NCBI RefSeq assembly: GCF_000739875.1
Contig: NZ_BBJR01000056.1
Span: 1-43,245 of the forward strand
Length of the DNA: 43,245 nucleotides
Reading direction: 5' to 3'
Source of the DNA: Comamonas aquatica NBRC 14918
Lineage (GTDB): Bacteria > Pseudomonadota > Gammaproteobacteria > Burkholderiales > Burkholderiaceae_C
How positions within the stretch are numbered: position 1 is the first letter of the stretch; each line of letters begins with the position of its first letter. Shown here piece by piece: positions 7,879 through 16,983 of the stretch. The notes beneath the pieces were generated by a model. The model was not told where the DNA came from. It did not search any database and worked only from the letters and a program-made list of their open reading frames with translations. The position numbers were made by a program, and so were the translations under genes.

Positions 7879-9084
7879 ATGAATCCCCTGCTCCAACACC
7901 TTCAGCCCTATCCCTTCGAGCGGCTGCGCCAACTTTTTGCGGGGGTGACACCACCCGCCGATCTGCGCCCCATCAGCCTGGGGATTGGCGAGCCACGGCA
8001 CGACACGCCGGAATTCATCAAGACCAGCCTGTGCGGCAACCTGGCGGGTCTGGCCAACTACCCCGCCACCGCCGGCGACCTGCGCCTGCGCCAGGCCTGC
8101 AGCGACTGGATGCAGCGCCGCTATGGCATCGCAGTGGACGCGGCCACCCAGATCCTGCCCGTCAACGGCTCGCGCGAAGCCCTGTTTTCCTTCGCACAAA
8201 CCATCATCGACCCCACGCAGCCCGGCGCCACGGTGCTGTGCCCCAATCCCTTCTACCAAATCTACGAAGGCGCCACGCTGCTGGCCGGCGCGCTGCCCTA
8301 CTTCGTGCCCAGCGATCCCGCGCGCAACTTCGCCGTGGACTGGGACAGCGTGCCGGACGAGGTCTGGGCCCGGACCCAACTGATCTACGTCTGCTCGCCC
8401 GGCAACCCCACGGGCGCGGTCATGCCCTTGTCGGAATGGGAGAAGCTGTTCACGCTGTCGGACCGCCACGGCTTCGTGATTGCCTCGGACGAGTGCTACA
8501 GCGAAATCTATTTCCGCGAAGAAGCGCCCCTGGGCGGCCTGGAAGCCGCCGTGCAACTGGGCCGCAGCGACTACCGCAACCTGGTGGCCTTCACCAGCCT
8601 GTCCAAGCGCAGCAATGTGCCGGGTCTGCGCAGCGGTTTTGTGGCCGGCGACGCCAAGCTGCTCAAATCCTTCCTGCTGTACCGCACCTACCACGGTGGC
8701 GCCATGGGCCTGCCGATCCAGCACGCCAGCATCGCCGCCTGGTCGGACGAGGCCCATGTGGACCACAACCGCCAGCTCTACCGCGACAAGTTCGCCGCCG
8801 TCATGCCCATCCTGGAGCCCGTGATGGACGTGCGCCTGCCGGATGCCGGTTTTTACCTCTGGCCCCGCATTCCCGATGCTTTGGGCATGACGGACACCGA
8901 GTTTGCACAGGCCTTGTACGCGCAAAACCATGTTACTGTCCTGCCCGGCAGCTACCTGGCCCGCGATGCACGCGGCCACAACCCGGGGGCCCAGCGTGTG
9001 CGCCTGGCCCTGGTGGCAGAAACCTCCGAATGCGTGGAAGCCGCTCAGCGCATCGCCGATTTCATCCAAAAACATTTGAAGTAA
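7879..9084 (+). CDS. dapC: N-succinyldiaminopimelate aminotransferase DapC
   Basis: A 401-residue PLP-dependent class I/II aminotransferase that converts N-succinyl-2-amino-6-ketopimelate to N-succinyl-LL-diaminopimelate in the succinylase branch of lysine and peptidoglycan precursor synthesis. PLP-site features are visible: SPGNPTGA (Asn176), SDECYSEIYF (Asp204) and Schiff-base Lys243 in TSLSKRSNVPGLRSGF. The functional assignment rests on the next gene being dapD (9 bases downstream), with dapE in the same block. Related aminotransferases share the fold, but this context makes DapC the best call. Confidence 0.92.
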   Translation: MNPLLQHLQPYPFERLRQLFAGVTPPADLRPISLGIGEPRHDTPEFIKTSLCGNLAGLANYPATAGDLRLRQACSDWMQRRYGIAVDAATQILPVNGSREALFSFAQTIIDPTQPGATVLCPNPFYQIYEGATLLAGALPYFVPSDPARNFAVDWDSVPDEVWARTQLIYVCSPGNPTGAVMPLSEWEKLFTLSDRHGFVIASDECYSEIYFREEAPLGGLEAAVQLGRSDYRNLVAFTSLSKRSNVPGLRSGFVAGDAKLLKSFLLYRTYHGGAMGLPIQHASIAAWSDEAHVDHNRQLYRDKFAAVMPILEPVMDVRLPDAGFYLWPRIPDALGMTDTEFAQALYAQNHVTVLPGSYLARDARGHNPGAQRVRLALVAETSECVEAAQRIADFIQKHLK

Positions 9085-9093
9085 TTTGTTCCT

Positions 9094-9927
9094 ATGACAC
9101 AGCAACTCCAACAGATCATCGAAACCGCTTGGGACAACCGCGCCGAGCTGTCCGCAGCCTCTGCCCCCAAGGAAGTCGTAGAAGCCGTCGAATTCGCCCT
9201 GCAGCAGCTGGACAACGGCACGCTGCGCGTGGCCACCCGTGAAGGCGTCGGCCAATGGACCGTGCACCAGTGGCTCAAGAAGGCCGTGCTGCTGTCCTTC
9301 CGCCTGAACGACAACAAGCTGATGTCCGCCGGCGCCCTGAACTTCTTCGACAAGGTGCCCACCAAGTACGAAGGCATGAGTGAAGCCGACATCGCCGCCA
9401 CCGGCGTGCGCGTGGTGCCGCCTGCCGTGGCGCGCCGCGGCTCCTTCATCGCCAAGGGCGCCATCCTGATGCCTTCCTACGTGAACATCGGCGCCTACGT
9501 GGACTCCGGCACCATGGTCGACACCTGGGCCACCGTCGGTTCCTGCGCCCAAGTGGGCAAGAACGTCCATCTGTCGGGCGGCGTGGGCCTGGGCGGCGTG
9601 CTGGAACCCCTGCAGGCCAACCCCACCATCATTGAAGACAACTGCTTCATCGGCGCACGCTCCGAGGTGGTCGAGGGCGTGATCGTGGAAGAGAACTCCG
9701 TGATCTCCATGGGCGTGTACATCGGCCAGTCCACCCCCATCTTCAACCGCGAAACCGGTGAAATCACCTACGGCCGCGTGCCTGCGGGCTCCGTGGTGGT
9801 CTCGGGCAACCTGCCCAAGAAGACCAAGGACGGCAAGGACTACTCCATGTATGCGGCCATCATCGTGAAGACCGTGGACGCCAAGACCCGCTCCACCACC
9901 AGCCTGAACGACCTGTTGCGCGATTGA
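9094..9927 (+). CDS. dapD: Tetrahydrodipicolinate N-succinyltransferase DapD
   Basis: A 277-residue trimeric left-handed beta-helix acyltransferase (E. coli DapD is 274). It transfers succinyl from succinyl-CoA to tetrahydrodipicolinate, the step before DapC. The N-terminal helical domain (about 1-100) precedes hexapeptide repeats (about 110-220: [39 protein letters not shown]). The C-terminal block [20 protein letters not shown] is characteristic of the family. It starts 9 bases after the dapC stop and is followed by a strong terminator. Confidence 0.96.
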   Translation: MTQQLQQIIETAWDNRAELSAASAPKEVVEAVEFALQQLDNGTLRVATREGVGQWTVHQWLKKAVLLSFRLNDNKLMSAGALNFFDKVPTKYEGMSEADIAATGVRVVPPAVARRGSFIAKGAILMPSYVNIGAYVDSGTMVDTWATVGSCAQVGKNVHLSGGVGLGGVLEPLQANPTIIEDNCFIGARSEVVEGVIVEENSVISMGVYIGQSTPIFNRETGEITYGRVPAGSVVVSGNLPKKTKDGKDYSMYAAIIVKTVDAKTRSTTSLNDLLRD

Positions 9928-9961
9928 TGCGCATCAAGCATTTAGACAAGCTCTAAATCGC

Positions 9962-10015
9962 AAACTGGGGGTTTTGCTGCAGACTACAGGCCTGCAACAA
10001 AGCCCCCAGTTTTTT
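9962..10015 (+). terminator. Terminator after dapD
   Basis: Long arms aaactgggggttttgctgca and cctgcaacaaagcccccagt pair with few mismatches and are followed by tttttt. It separates dapCD from the pilU-type gene, so pilU and dapE need their own promoter or read-through. Confidence 0.8.
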
Positions 10016-10031
10016 AATCAGAGGTTTCGGC

Positions 10032-11207
10032 ATGAGCATGATGGAACGCATCCTGCGCCTGATGGCGGAAAAGCACGCCTCGGACGTTTACCTGTCCGCC
10101 AATTCCCCCGCGCTCATCAAGATCGACGGGGTCTGCGTGCCCATCAACAACCAGCTCCTGCCGCCGGACGCGCCGCGCGCCCTGCTGGCCGAAGTGGTGT
10201 CTCCGCACGACATGGAGGTGCTGCAGGACACGGGCGAACTCAACATGGCCGTCCCCCTCAAGGGCGTGGGCCGCTTTCGCGTCAGCGCCATGCGCCAGCG
10301 GGGTTCGGTGGCCGTCGTGGTGCGCTTCATCGCCCAGCAGATCCCCAAGCTGGAAGAACTCAAGCTGCCGCCCATCCTGAACCAGCTGATTCTGGAAAAG
10401 CGCGGCCTGCTGCTGGTGGTCGGTGCCACCGGCTCCGGCAAGAGCACCACCCTGGCGGCCATGATCGACAGCCGCAACGAGCAGCGCTCGGGCCACATCC
10501 TGACCATCGAGGACCCGATCGAATTCCAGTTCCGCAACAAGCGCTCCATCGTCAACCAGCGCGAAGTGGGTTCCGACACCCAGTCGCTGCAGGTGGCACT
10601 GAAAAACGCGCTGCGCCAGGCGCCGGATGTGATCCTGATCGGCGAGATCCGCGACCGCGAAACCATGTCCGCCGCAATCGCCTACGCGCAATCGGGCCAC
10701 CTGGTGCTGGCCACGCTGCACGGTAACAACAGCTACCACGCCCTGAACCGCATCCTGAGCTTCTACCCCGTGGAGGTGCGCGCCACCATGCTGGGCGACC
10801 TGTCCTCGTCGCTCAAGGCCGTGGTCACCCAGCGCCTGCTGCGCACGCCGGCGGGCAAGCGCGTACCGGCCGTGGAAGTGCTGCTCAACACCAAGCTGGT
10901 GTCCGAGCTGATCGAAAAGGGCGACTTTTCCGGCGTGCGCGACAACATGGAGCAGTCCATGGCCGAAGGTTCGCAAACCTTCGAAGAAGACCTGGCGCGC
11001 CTCATCACCAGTGGCACAATTGACCGCAGTGAAGGCTTGGCCAATGCCGACTCGCCCACCAACTTGATGTGGCGCCTGCAAAATGCGCCCCAAAAAGCCG
11101 CTCCGGCCAGCAGTCCCCTGGAAGCGCTGGCCCCTGCGGTGGAGCAGAACGTCCCGGCCCTGCCCGAGTTTGGCGACTTGTTGCTGAACACCGGTCTTAA
11201 AACATAA
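10032..11207 (+). CDS. pilU: PilT/PilU-family type IV pilus ATPase (PilU-like)
   Basis: A 391-residue hexameric AAA+ secretion ATPase. An N-terminal PAS-like domain (about 1-100) precedes the ATPase core with Walker [10 protein letters not shown] (131-139), Asp box LTIEDPIEF, Walker [11 protein letters not shown] (201-210) and His box [12 protein letters not shown]. The C-terminal [19 protein letters not shown] block favours PilU over PilT. PilU is an accessory retraction motor that normally acts with PilT in twitching motility, at the inner face of the pilus machine. No pilT is adjacent; the gene is flanked by dapD and dapE. The ATPase family is certain; the PilU subtype is likely. Confidence 0.88.
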   Translation: MSMMERILRLMAEKHASDVYLSANSPALIKIDGVCVPINNQLLPPDAPRALLAEVVSPHDMEVLQDTGELNMAVPLKGVGRFRVSAMRQRGSVAVVVRFIAQQIPKLEELKLPPILNQLILEKRGLLLVVGATGSGKSTTLAAMIDSRNEQRSGHILTIEDPIEFQFRNKRSIVNQREVGSDTQSLQVALKNALRQAPDVILIGEIRDRETMSAAIAYAQSGHLVLATLHGNNSYHALNRILSFYPVEVRATMLGDLSSSLKAVVTQRLLRTPAGKRVPAVEVLLNTKLVSELIEKGDFSGVRDNMEQSMAEGSQTFEEDLARLITSGTIDRSEGLANADSPTNLMWRLQNAPQKAAPASSPLEALAPAVEQNVPALPEFGDLLLNTGLKT

Positions 11208-11229
11208 GCCCCCGTGCAGACTGGGGGCC
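11208..11229. other. GC-rich hairpin between pilU and dapE
   Basis: gcccccgtgcagactgggggc forms a 6-bp G-C stem immediately after the pilU stop. It has no T-tract, so it may be a pause or processing site rather than a true terminator. Confidence 0.4.
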
Positions 11230-11268
11230 AGGTTGCCCGCAAGGTGCAGCCCATTTTGGATTTCTCGC

Positions 11269-12456
11269 ATGTCCCGCACCCTGCAACTGGCTGAGCAACT
11301 GATCAGCCGCCCCTCCATCACCCCCGAAGATGCCGGCTGCCTGGAAATGCTGGCCGACCGCCTGGCCCCCCTGGGCTTTGCCTGCGAGCGCATGGACGGC
11401 GGCCCCGACAGCTTCCGCGTGCACAACCTCTGGGCCGTGCGCCGCAGCGGCCACCCCGCGGCCAAGACGCTGATCTTCGCTGGCCATACCGACGTGGTGC
11501 CCACCGGCCCGGTGGAGCAGTGGGGCAGCCCGCCGTTCACCCCCTCCTACCGAGATGGCAAGCTGTTCGGCCGCGGTGCCAGCGACATGAAGACCTCCAT
11601 CGCCGCCTTTGTCGTGGCCGTCGAGGAATTCCTGGCCCAGCAGACCGACACACCCCTGGACATTGCCTTCCTGCTGACCAGCGACGAGGAAGGCCCCGGC
11701 CATGACGGCACCAAGATCGTCTGCCAGGCCCTGCACGCCCGCGGCGAGCCCATGGACTGGTGCATCGTGGGCGAGCCCACGGCCGTGCAGCAGACCGGCG
11801 ACATGATCAAGAACGGCCGCCGTGGCTCGCTCAGCGGACGCCTGACCGTGGAAGGCATCCAGGGCCACATCGCCTACCCCCAGCTGGCGCGCAACCCCAT
11901 CCACCAGGCCCTGCCGGCACTGGCCGAGCTGGCCAGCATCGAATGGGACCAGGGCAACGCCTTCTTCCCCGCCACCAGCTGGCAGATCAGCAACATGCAT
12001 GGCGGCACGGGCGCGTCCAACGTGATCCCCGGTGAGGTCGTGATCGACTTCAACTTCCGCTACAGCACCGAGAACACGGCCGAAAGCCTGAAGCAGCGCG
12101 TCAAGTCCGTGCTGGACCGCCACGCGCTGGAGTACGACCTGACCTGGAGCCTGTCGGGCGAGCCCTTCCTGACCACGCCCGGCGACCTGGTCCACGCCAC
12201 GCAGCAGGCCATCCGCGCCGAAACCGGGCTGGAGACCGAGCTGTCCACCAGTGGCGGCACCAGCGACGGTCGCTTCATCGCCAAGGTCTGCCCCCAGGTG
12301 ATCGAGCTGGGCCCGCCCAACGCCACCATCCACAAGATCGATGAGCACATCGTCGTGGCCGATGTGGAGCCGCTGAAGAACATCTACCGCCGCGTGCTGG
12401 AAAACCTGCATGCGCAGCTGCAGTCCGCCGCCGCCGTGCAAGGGGCCGCCGCATGA
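11269..12456 (+). CDS. dapE: Succinyl-diaminopimelate desuccinylase DapE
   Basis: A 395-residue M20 metallopeptidase-family enzyme that removes succinate from N-succinyl-LL-diaminopimelate, the step after DapC. Start ATG 11269 ([16 protein letters not shown]) fits the family N-terminus; an upstream in-frame TTG at 11233 would add 12 unconserved residues. Zn-ligand regions are visible: [11 protein letters not shown] (His73, Asp75), [10 protein letters not shown] (Asp106), SDEEGPG (Glu140/141), VGEPT, and [15 protein letters not shown] near the end. The last bases overlap the prmB start (ATGA), indicating translational coupling. Confidence 0.96.
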   Translation: MSRTLQLAEQLISRPSITPEDAGCLEMLADRLAPLGFACERMDGGPDSFRVHNLWAVRRSGHPAAKTLIFAGHTDVVPTGPVEQWGSPPFTPSYRDGKLFGRGASDMKTSIAAFVVAVEEFLAQQTDTPLDIAFLLTSDEEGPGHDGTKIVCQALHARGEPMDWCIVGEPTAVQQTGDMIKNGRRGSLSGRLTVEGIQGHIAYPQLARNPIHQALPALAELASIEWDQGNAFFPATSWQISNMHGGTGASNVIPGEVVIDFNFRYSTENTAESLKQRVKSVLDRHALEYDLTWSLSGEPFLTTPGDLVHATQQAIRAETGLETELSTSGGTSDGRFIAKVCPQVIELGPPNATIHKIDEHIVVADVEPLKNIYRRVLENLHAQLQSAAAVQGAAA

Positions 12457-13382
12457 GCCACACGTACACCCTGCCCCACGGCACCACCGTCGGCGCCCTG
12501 ATAGCCTCCGGCGCGCAATGCCTGACCCAGGCTGGCGTGGGCTTTGGCCACGGCACGGCGAACGCCGAGGAAGAAGCCATCTGGCTGGTGCTGTGGCAAC
12601 TGGGCCTGCCGATTGACGCCCCGCTGGGCGACGACGAAGATTCGGTGGAAAATCAGCCCGTCACGCCCGAGCAGCAAGCGCTGGTAGCTACTCTTTTCAA
12701 AGAACGCATCGCCAGCCGCAAACCCGCCGCCTACCTGACGCGCGAGGCCTGGCTGATGGGCGTGCCCTTCTACGTGGACGAGCGCGCCATCGTGCCGCGC
12801 AGCTTCATTGCCGAGCTGCTGGCCGACGGCAGCATCGACCATTTCCTCTCGGACAAGACCCGCCAGGTGCTGGACCTGTGCACCGGCAATGGCTCGCTGG
12901 CCTGCCTGGCCGCCATGGCCTGGCCCGAGGTGGCAGTGACCGGCGCCGACATCAGCACCGACGCCCTGGCCGTGGCCCGCATCAACGTCGACAAGCACGG
13001 CCTGCAGGAGCGCGTGACCCTGGTCGAGACCGATGGCCTGCGCCAGGTGCCCGGCCCCTGGGACCTGATCCTGTGCAACCCGCCCTACGTCAACGCCGAC
13101 AGCATGGCCAAGCTACCCGCCGAATACCTGGCCGAGCCCGAGCTGGCCCTGGCCGGCGGCACGGATGGCATGGACTTCATCCGCCAGTTGTTGGCCGATG
13201 CGCCCGCCTGCATGACCGACGACGCCGTGCTGGTGCTGGAAATCGGCAACGAGCGCCCCTTCTTCGAGGCCGCCTTCCCCGAGCTGCTGGTCTACTGGCT
13301 GGACACCAGCGTGGGCGAAGACGCCGTGCTGCTGGTCACCCGCCAGGAACTCGTCGCCCAGGCCCAGCGCACGGCACAATAG
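12453..13382 (+). CDS. prmB: Ribosomal protein L3 N5-glutamine methyltransferase PrmB
   Basis: A 309-residue SAM-dependent methyltransferase modifying a glutamine of ribosomal protein L3 (HemK family). The N-terminal helical region (1-85) precedes the PrmB marker [23 protein letters not shown] motif [10 protein letters not shown] (141-150) and catalytic NPPY (209-212, [18 protein letters not shown]). It overlaps dapE by 4 bases. Odd feature: bases 12675-12701, encoding ALVATLFKE in the linker, match one half of the repeated palindrome family, so this piece may be an in-frame insertion. PrmB is preferred over PrmC because of the N-terminal block. Confidence 0.93.
   Translation: MSHTYTLPHGTTVGALIASGAQCLTQAGVGFGHGTANAEEEAIWLVLWQLGLPIDAPLGDDEDSVENQPVTPEQQALVATLFKERIASRKPAAYLTREAWLMGVPFYVDERAIVPRSFIAELLADGSIDHFLSDKTRQVLDLCTGNGSLACLAAMAWPEVAVTGADISTDALAVARINVDKHGLQERVTLVETDGLRQVPGPWDLILCNPPYVNADSMAKLPAEYLAEPELALAGGTDGMDFIRQLLADAPACMTDDAVLVLEIGNERPFFEAAFPELLVYWLDTSVGEDAVLLVTRQELVAQAQRTAQ
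12675..12701. repeat. Palindrome-family half-element inside prmB
   Basis: caagcgctggtagcta followed by cttttcaaa is the reverse complement of the half-site pattern ttttga..tagct.c.agcgcttg found in intergenic copies. It lies in frame, in a linker region of PrmB. Confidence 0.45.
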
Positions 13383-13411
13383 GCGCCGTGCCACCGGGCT
13401 TGAAGTTTCAA

Positions 13412-13466
13412 GCCTTTTTGGCCTCTAGCGCTTATCCGGCTTGTGCCAAGCGCTATTTATTTTTTC
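13412..13466. repeat. Palindrome-family element upstream of ABC-F gene
   Basis: gcctttttggcctctagcgctt, a short GC-rich centre, then caagcgctatttatttttt. This is the gcctctagcgctt half plus a shortened partner. It lies between the prmB stop and the ABC-F start and may fold in the leader or terminate prmB transcripts. Confidence 0.6.
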
Positions 13467-13518
13467 AACACCCGCACGATGGACCCCGTCTGCGGGTGCG
13501 CTTTTTTTCTCGCTGCAG

Positions 13519-15507
13519 ATGATCACCCTGAAAAACGTCACCCTGCGCCGCGGCACCAAAGTGGTGCTCGACAGCGTCAACGCCACCATCAACCCCGGTG
13601 AACACGTGGGTCTGGTCGGCCGCAACGGTGCCGGCAAATCCTCGCTGTTCGCCCTGCTGAGCGGCACGCTGCACGAAGACGGCGGCGACTTCTTCATCCC
13701 GACGCAGTGGCGCATGGGCCAGGTGGCCCAGCACATGCCCGAGACGGAGGACTCCGCCACCCAGTTCGTGCTGGACGGCGACACCCGCCTGATGGAAGTG
13801 CAGGCGCGCCTGCAGGCCGCCGAACGGGCGGGCGACGGCATGGCCATCGCCCAGGCCCATGCCGACCTGCAGGACGCTGGCGCCCACGACGCCACGGCAC
13901 GCGCCCAGGCGCTGATCCAGGGCCTGGGTTTCAAGACCGGCGAGCTGAACCAGCCCGTCAACAGCTTCTCCGGCGGCTGGCGCATGCGCCTGCAACTGGC
14001 GCGCGCGCTGATGTGCCCGTCCGACCTGCTGCTGCTGGACGAACCCACCAACCACTTGGACCTGGACGCCCTGGTCTGGCTGGAAGCCTGGCTCAAGCGC
14101 TATCCCGGCACCATGATCGTCATCTCGCACGACCGGGAGTTCCTGGACGCGGTGACCACCGTCACCCTGGAGCTGGCCAGCGGCCAGATCACGCGCTACG
14201 GCGGCAACTACAGCAAGTACGAAGAGCTGCGTGCCCAGCAGCTGGAGCTGCAGCAGTCGGCGTTCGAGAAGCAGCAGGACAAGATCGCCCACCTGCAGAA
14301 GTTCATCGACCGCTTCAAGGCCCAGGCCACCAAGGCCAAGCAGGCCCAAAGCCGCGTGAAGATGATCGAGCGCATGGAAAAAGTGGCGCCGGTACTGGCC
14401 GATGCGGAATTCACCTTTGAATTCAAAGCCCCGGCCAGCCTGCCCAACCCCATGCTGGCGATCACCGATGCCAGCTTCGGCTACACCGATGAGGCCGGCC
14501 AGACCACCACCATCCTGCGCGGCGTGAACCGCTCCGTGCTGGCGGGCCAGCGCATCGGCATCCTGGGCGCCAACGGCCAGGGCAAGTCCACCCTGGTCAA
14601 GACGATTGCCCGCACCATGCAGGCCCTGGGCGGCAAGATCACCGAGGGCAAGGGGCTGAACATCGGCTACTTCGCCCAGCAGGAGCTGGACGTGCTGCGC
14701 CCGGACGAAGACCCGCTGCAGCACATGACGCGCCTGGCCAAGGACCTGGGCGCCGACGCCCCCGCCGCCAGCCGCGAGCAGGACCTGCGCAACTGGCTGG
14801 GCACCTTCAACTTCACCGGCGACATGGTCAAGCAGACCGTGGGCAGCATGAGCGGCGGCGAAAAGGCCCGCCTGGTGCTGGCCATGATCGTCTGGCAGCG
14901 CCCCAACCTGCTGCTGCTGGACGAACCCACCAACCACCTGGACCTGGCCACGCGCGAGGCCCTGGCCATGGCCATCAACGACTTCGATGGCACCGTCATG
15001 CTGGTCTCGCACGACCGCCACCTGCTGCGCGCCGTGTGCGAGGACTTCTGGATGGTGGGCCGCGGCGTGGTCGGCCCGTTCGACGGCGATCTGGACGACT
15101 ACCAGCGCTACCTGCTGGACGAGTCCAAGCGCCTGCGCGAGGAAGCCAAGCTGGCCGAACAGGCCACCGCCATGCCCACCAGCAGCGCCAGCGACGCTGG
15201 CACAGCCCCCCCGGTCGACCAGCGCGAGGCCCGCCGCCTGGCCGCCGCCGCGCGCCAGCAACTGAGGGAAAAGACCAAGCCCCTGAAAAAGGAACTGGAG
15301 CAGGTCGACAAGCAGATGGCCACCCTGTCCGCCGAAAAGGCCGCGCTGGAGGACAAGCTGGCCACGCCACTTGCGCCGGCTGACATCGCCGAAGCCGGCA
15401 AGCGCCTGAAAACCGTGGGCGACGCCCTGGATACGCTGGAAGAGCGCTGGCTGGAGCTGAGCGAACAGATCGAGCAGCTGACGCAGGAAGCCGGCCTGGC
15501 CGGCTGA
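13519..15507 (+). CDS. ABC-F family ATPase, YheS-like
   Basis: A 662-residue soluble protein with two ABC cassettes and no membrane domain, as in ABC-F translation factors that bind the ribosomal E site. ATG 13519 (MITLKNVTLRRGTKVVLD) is preferred over 13441, which would add 26 residues encoded partly by the upstream palindrome. Cassette 1: Walker A GRNGAGKSS (34-42), signature SFSGGWRMR (about 149), LLLLDEPTNHLDLDALVWLE. The interdomain linker contains KAKQAQSRVKMIERME. Cassette 2: GANGQGKST (about 350), SMSGGEKAR (about 444), LLLLDEPTNHLD. The C-terminal coiled coil spans about 540-662. It resembles E. coli YheS more than Uup or EttA. The physiological role is unknown. Confidence 0.92.
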   Translation: MITLKNVTLRRGTKVVLDSVNATINPGEHVGLVGRNGAGKSSLFALLSGTLHEDGGDFFIPTQWRMGQVAQHMPETEDSATQFVLDGDTRLMEVQARLQAAERAGDGMAIAQAHADLQDAGAHDATARAQALIQGLGFKTGELNQPVNSFSGGWRMRLQLARALMCPSDLLLLDEPTNHLDLDALVWLEAWLKRYPGTMIVISHDREFLDAVTTVTLELASGQITRYGGNYSKYEELRAQQLELQQSAFEKQQDKIAHLQKFIDRFKAQATKAKQAQSRVKMIERMEKVAPVLADAEFTFEFKAPASLPNPMLAITDASFGYTDEAGQTTTILRGVNRSVLAGQRIGILGANGQGKSTLVKTIARTMQALGGKITEGKGLNIGYFAQQELDVLRPDEDPLQHMTRLAKDLGADAPAASREQDLRNWLGTFNFTGDMVKQTVGSMSGGEKARLVLAMIVWQRPNLLLLDEPTNHLDLATREALAMAINDFDGTVMLVSHDRHLLRAVCEDFWMVGRGVVGPFDGDLDDYQRYLLDESKRLREEAKLAEQATAMPTSSASDAGTAPPVDQREARRLAAAARQQLREKTKPLKKELEQVDKQMATLSAEKAALEDKLATPLAPADIAEAGKRLKTVGDALDTLEERWLELSEQIEQLTQEAGLAG

Positions 15508-15558
15508 ACCCAGCACCCCGTGCGCCTGCGGCTCCGGCCCTGGGTGCACGGTGCAGAA

Positions 15559-15654
15559 TATAAAAAATAGCTGCTCGCGCTCACCCTGCTTTGTTTTCAG
15601 AAGCTTTTCACTTTGAAAGCAAGGCAGAACAAGCGCCAGCAGCTATATTTTTAT
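15559..15654. terminator. Bidirectional terminator made by a palindrome-family element
   Basis: Outer arms ataaaaaatagctgctcgcgct and agcgccagcagctatatttt pair almost completely, with a second inner stem (cctgctttgttttcag / ctttgaaagcaaggcag). A-tracts and T-tracts on the two sides suit terminating both the ABC-F gene (+) and the LysE-type gene (-). It is one of the two longest, most complete copies of the family. Confidence 0.75.
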
Positions 15655-15711
15655 CCAGGCTTCCACTCAGGCAGCCCACGCATGCTGCGCGGCGCCACCA
15701 GTGCGCAGGCC

Positions 15712-16368
15712 TTAACGGTTGGTGGCCGCCAGCAGCCCGCCCGCCGCGATGAAGGCACCGCCCGTCACGCGGTGGAACCAGCGCCCGGGGCCACTGCGGC
15801 CCAGGCGGGCCGCCACCTTGGCGCCGCCGACGGCATAGGCAGACATGATGCTGCCATCCAGCACCATCCAGGTCACGGCCAGAATGGCCAGTTGCCCGGC
15901 CACCGGCTCGGCCGGGTTCATGAATTGCGGAAACAGGGCGCTGAAGAACAGCAAGTCCTTGGGGTTACCAATCCCCACCATGAAGCCCTTGCGGTACAGC
16001 TGACCCCAGGTGGCCGAGGGCAAGGAGGTCGCGGGCACGGCCACCTCGGCGGACTGCGCCGCTGGCGATGCGGGGGCCGCCTGGGGCCGGCTGCGCCAGG
16101 TGCTGATGCCCAGATAGACCAGGTAGGCGGCGCCAGCCCACTTGATCGCGTGGAACAGCGTGTCGGAAGCCGCAATCACCGCCCCCAGGCCCAGGGCCGA
16201 CAGCAGCATCAGCGTCATCGAGGCGGTAATCCCCCCCAGCACCGTGCCCAGGGTGCGGCGCACACCGTGGCTCACGCCGTGTGAGACGCACAGCAGGGCC
16301 GACGGCCCGGGCGACACGATCAGCGCCCCCGCCAAAGAGACATACAGCAACCAGAGATTCCACGACAT
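15712..16368 (-). CDS. LysE/RhtB-family amino-acid exporter
   Basis: A 218-residue inner-membrane translocator with about six hydrophobic helices. The start SWNLWLLYVSLAGALIVSPGPSALL carries the typical PGP motif of LysE/RhtB exporters in the first helix. GNPKDLLFFSALFPQFM matches the family GNPK/FFxALFPQF block. ATG 16368 is chosen over the in-frame GTG at 16377; gaagg lies about 11 bases upstream. A Pro/Ala/Ser-rich loop (about 100-120) joins the two halves. The substrate (amino acid or derivative) is unknown. It is divergent from the micro-ORF cluster. Confidence 0.9.
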   Translation of the reverse strand: MSWNLWLLYVSLAGALIVSPGPSALLCVSHGVSHGVRRTLGTVLGGITASMTLMLLSALGLGAVIAASDTLFHAIKWAGAAYLVYLGISTWRSRPQAAPASPAAQSAEVAVPATSLPSATWGQLYRKGFMVGIGNPKDLLFFSALFPQFMNPAEPVAGQLAILAVTWMVLDGSIMSAYAVGGAKVAARLGRSGPGRWFHRVTGGAFIAAGGLLAATNR

Positions 16369-16494
16369 CGCACCCACCCGCCTTCAGACAGCAAAGCCTT
16401 CGATTCTAGGCAATCCGCACGCGCTGCGGCCCCCTGAACGCACCGCAGACCCATCGCACAAACAGGCGGCCGAACACCCCACATTTTTTTACGT

Positions 16495-16528
16495 CAACGT
16501 GTCAACGCGGGCGATTCACCCCACGTTG
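16495..16528. promoter_or_regulatory. Inverted repeat upstream of the first micro-ORF
   Basis: caacgtg (16495-16501) and cacgttg (16522-16528) form a 7-bp inverted repeat with 20 intervening bases. It lies between divergent lysE-like and micro-ORF genes, 29 bases before the first micro-ORF. It could be an operator; nothing else supports this. Confidence 0.3.
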
Positions 16529-16556
16529 TTGGTCATACATAAGGAGTACATCCCCC

Positions 16557-16631
16557 ATGACCGCAACCACCATCCTGTCTGTCTGGCCCGAAGACGAACG
16601 CGACCGCAAGCGCAGCCCGGCTCGCCTCTGA
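16557..16631 (+). CDS. Micro-ORF copy 1 with WPEDERDRKR core (24 residues)
   Basis: A 24-codon reading frame preceded by aaggagtacatccccc, a strong Shine-Dalgarno sequence about 9 bases before ATG. The peptide begins MTATTILSV, continues with the invariant core WPEDERDRKR and ends SPARL-stop. Two more copies follow at 16741 and 16984 in the same orientation. Start, core and stop are kept in frame in all three, and the single difference inside the core codons is synonymous (CGC/CGT). The peptide is very hydrophilic and Arg-rich, with no membrane segment. No known family is recognised and the function is unknown. It may be a translated small protein or the ORF of a dual-function small RNA. Confidence 0.65.
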   Translation: MTATTILSVWPEDERDRKRSPARL

Positions 16632-16740
16632 TGGCGTTGCGGCCACTCCTGCACCAGGTACCGGCCATCCCATTCAAAAAAATGATTGTTGCTGTCAACC
16701 GCAGAAATTTGACAGCGTTGAATCTCTAAAGGACACCACC

Positions 16741-16809
16741 ATGAACATCATTGCCTCGATCTGGCCCGAAGACGAACGTGACCGCAAGCGCGCTCCCCTG
16801 CGCGGTTGA
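16741..16809 (+). CDS. Micro-ORF copy 2 with WPEDERDRKR core (22 residues)
   Basis: A 22-codon frame: MNIIASI, then the core WPEDERDRKR, then APLRG-stop. The leader aaaggacaccacc supplies a Shine-Dalgarno sequence 8-9 bases before ATG. This copy carries the one synonymous change in the core (CGT for Arg15 of copy 1). The N-terminal segment is two residues shorter than in copies 1 and 3 but keeps the small-hydrophobic pattern before the Trp. A good terminator (16850-16877) follows 40 bases later, so this copy could be its own short transcript. The function is unknown. Confidence 0.65.
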   Translation: MNIIASIWPEDERDRKRAPLRG

Positions 16810-16849
16810 AGCCCCTTGCTGCAGGTGGTCCCACGCCGCCTGCTCCCAC

Positions 16850-16877
16850 AGCCCGCTCTGCCAGCGGGCTTTGTTTT
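16850..16877 (+). terminator. Terminator after micro-ORF copy 2
   Basis: Perfect 8-bp arms agcccgct / agcgggct with loop ctgcc, followed by ttgtttt. It separates copy 2 from copy 3. Confidence 0.8.
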
Positions 16878-16983
16878 GGGCCCAGGCTTGTTACAAACAG
16901 GGACGCTTCATGCAAACGCTTGCGTCCCCATCGTCAACCCGAACGCCCCGCAACACGTTGAACAGGTACAAAGGAGTGAAACG

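Noticed and set aside
13441-13518. Upstream extension of the ABC-F gene
   Set aside because: The extra residues are encoded largely by a palindrome-family repeat and do not resemble ABC-F N-termini.
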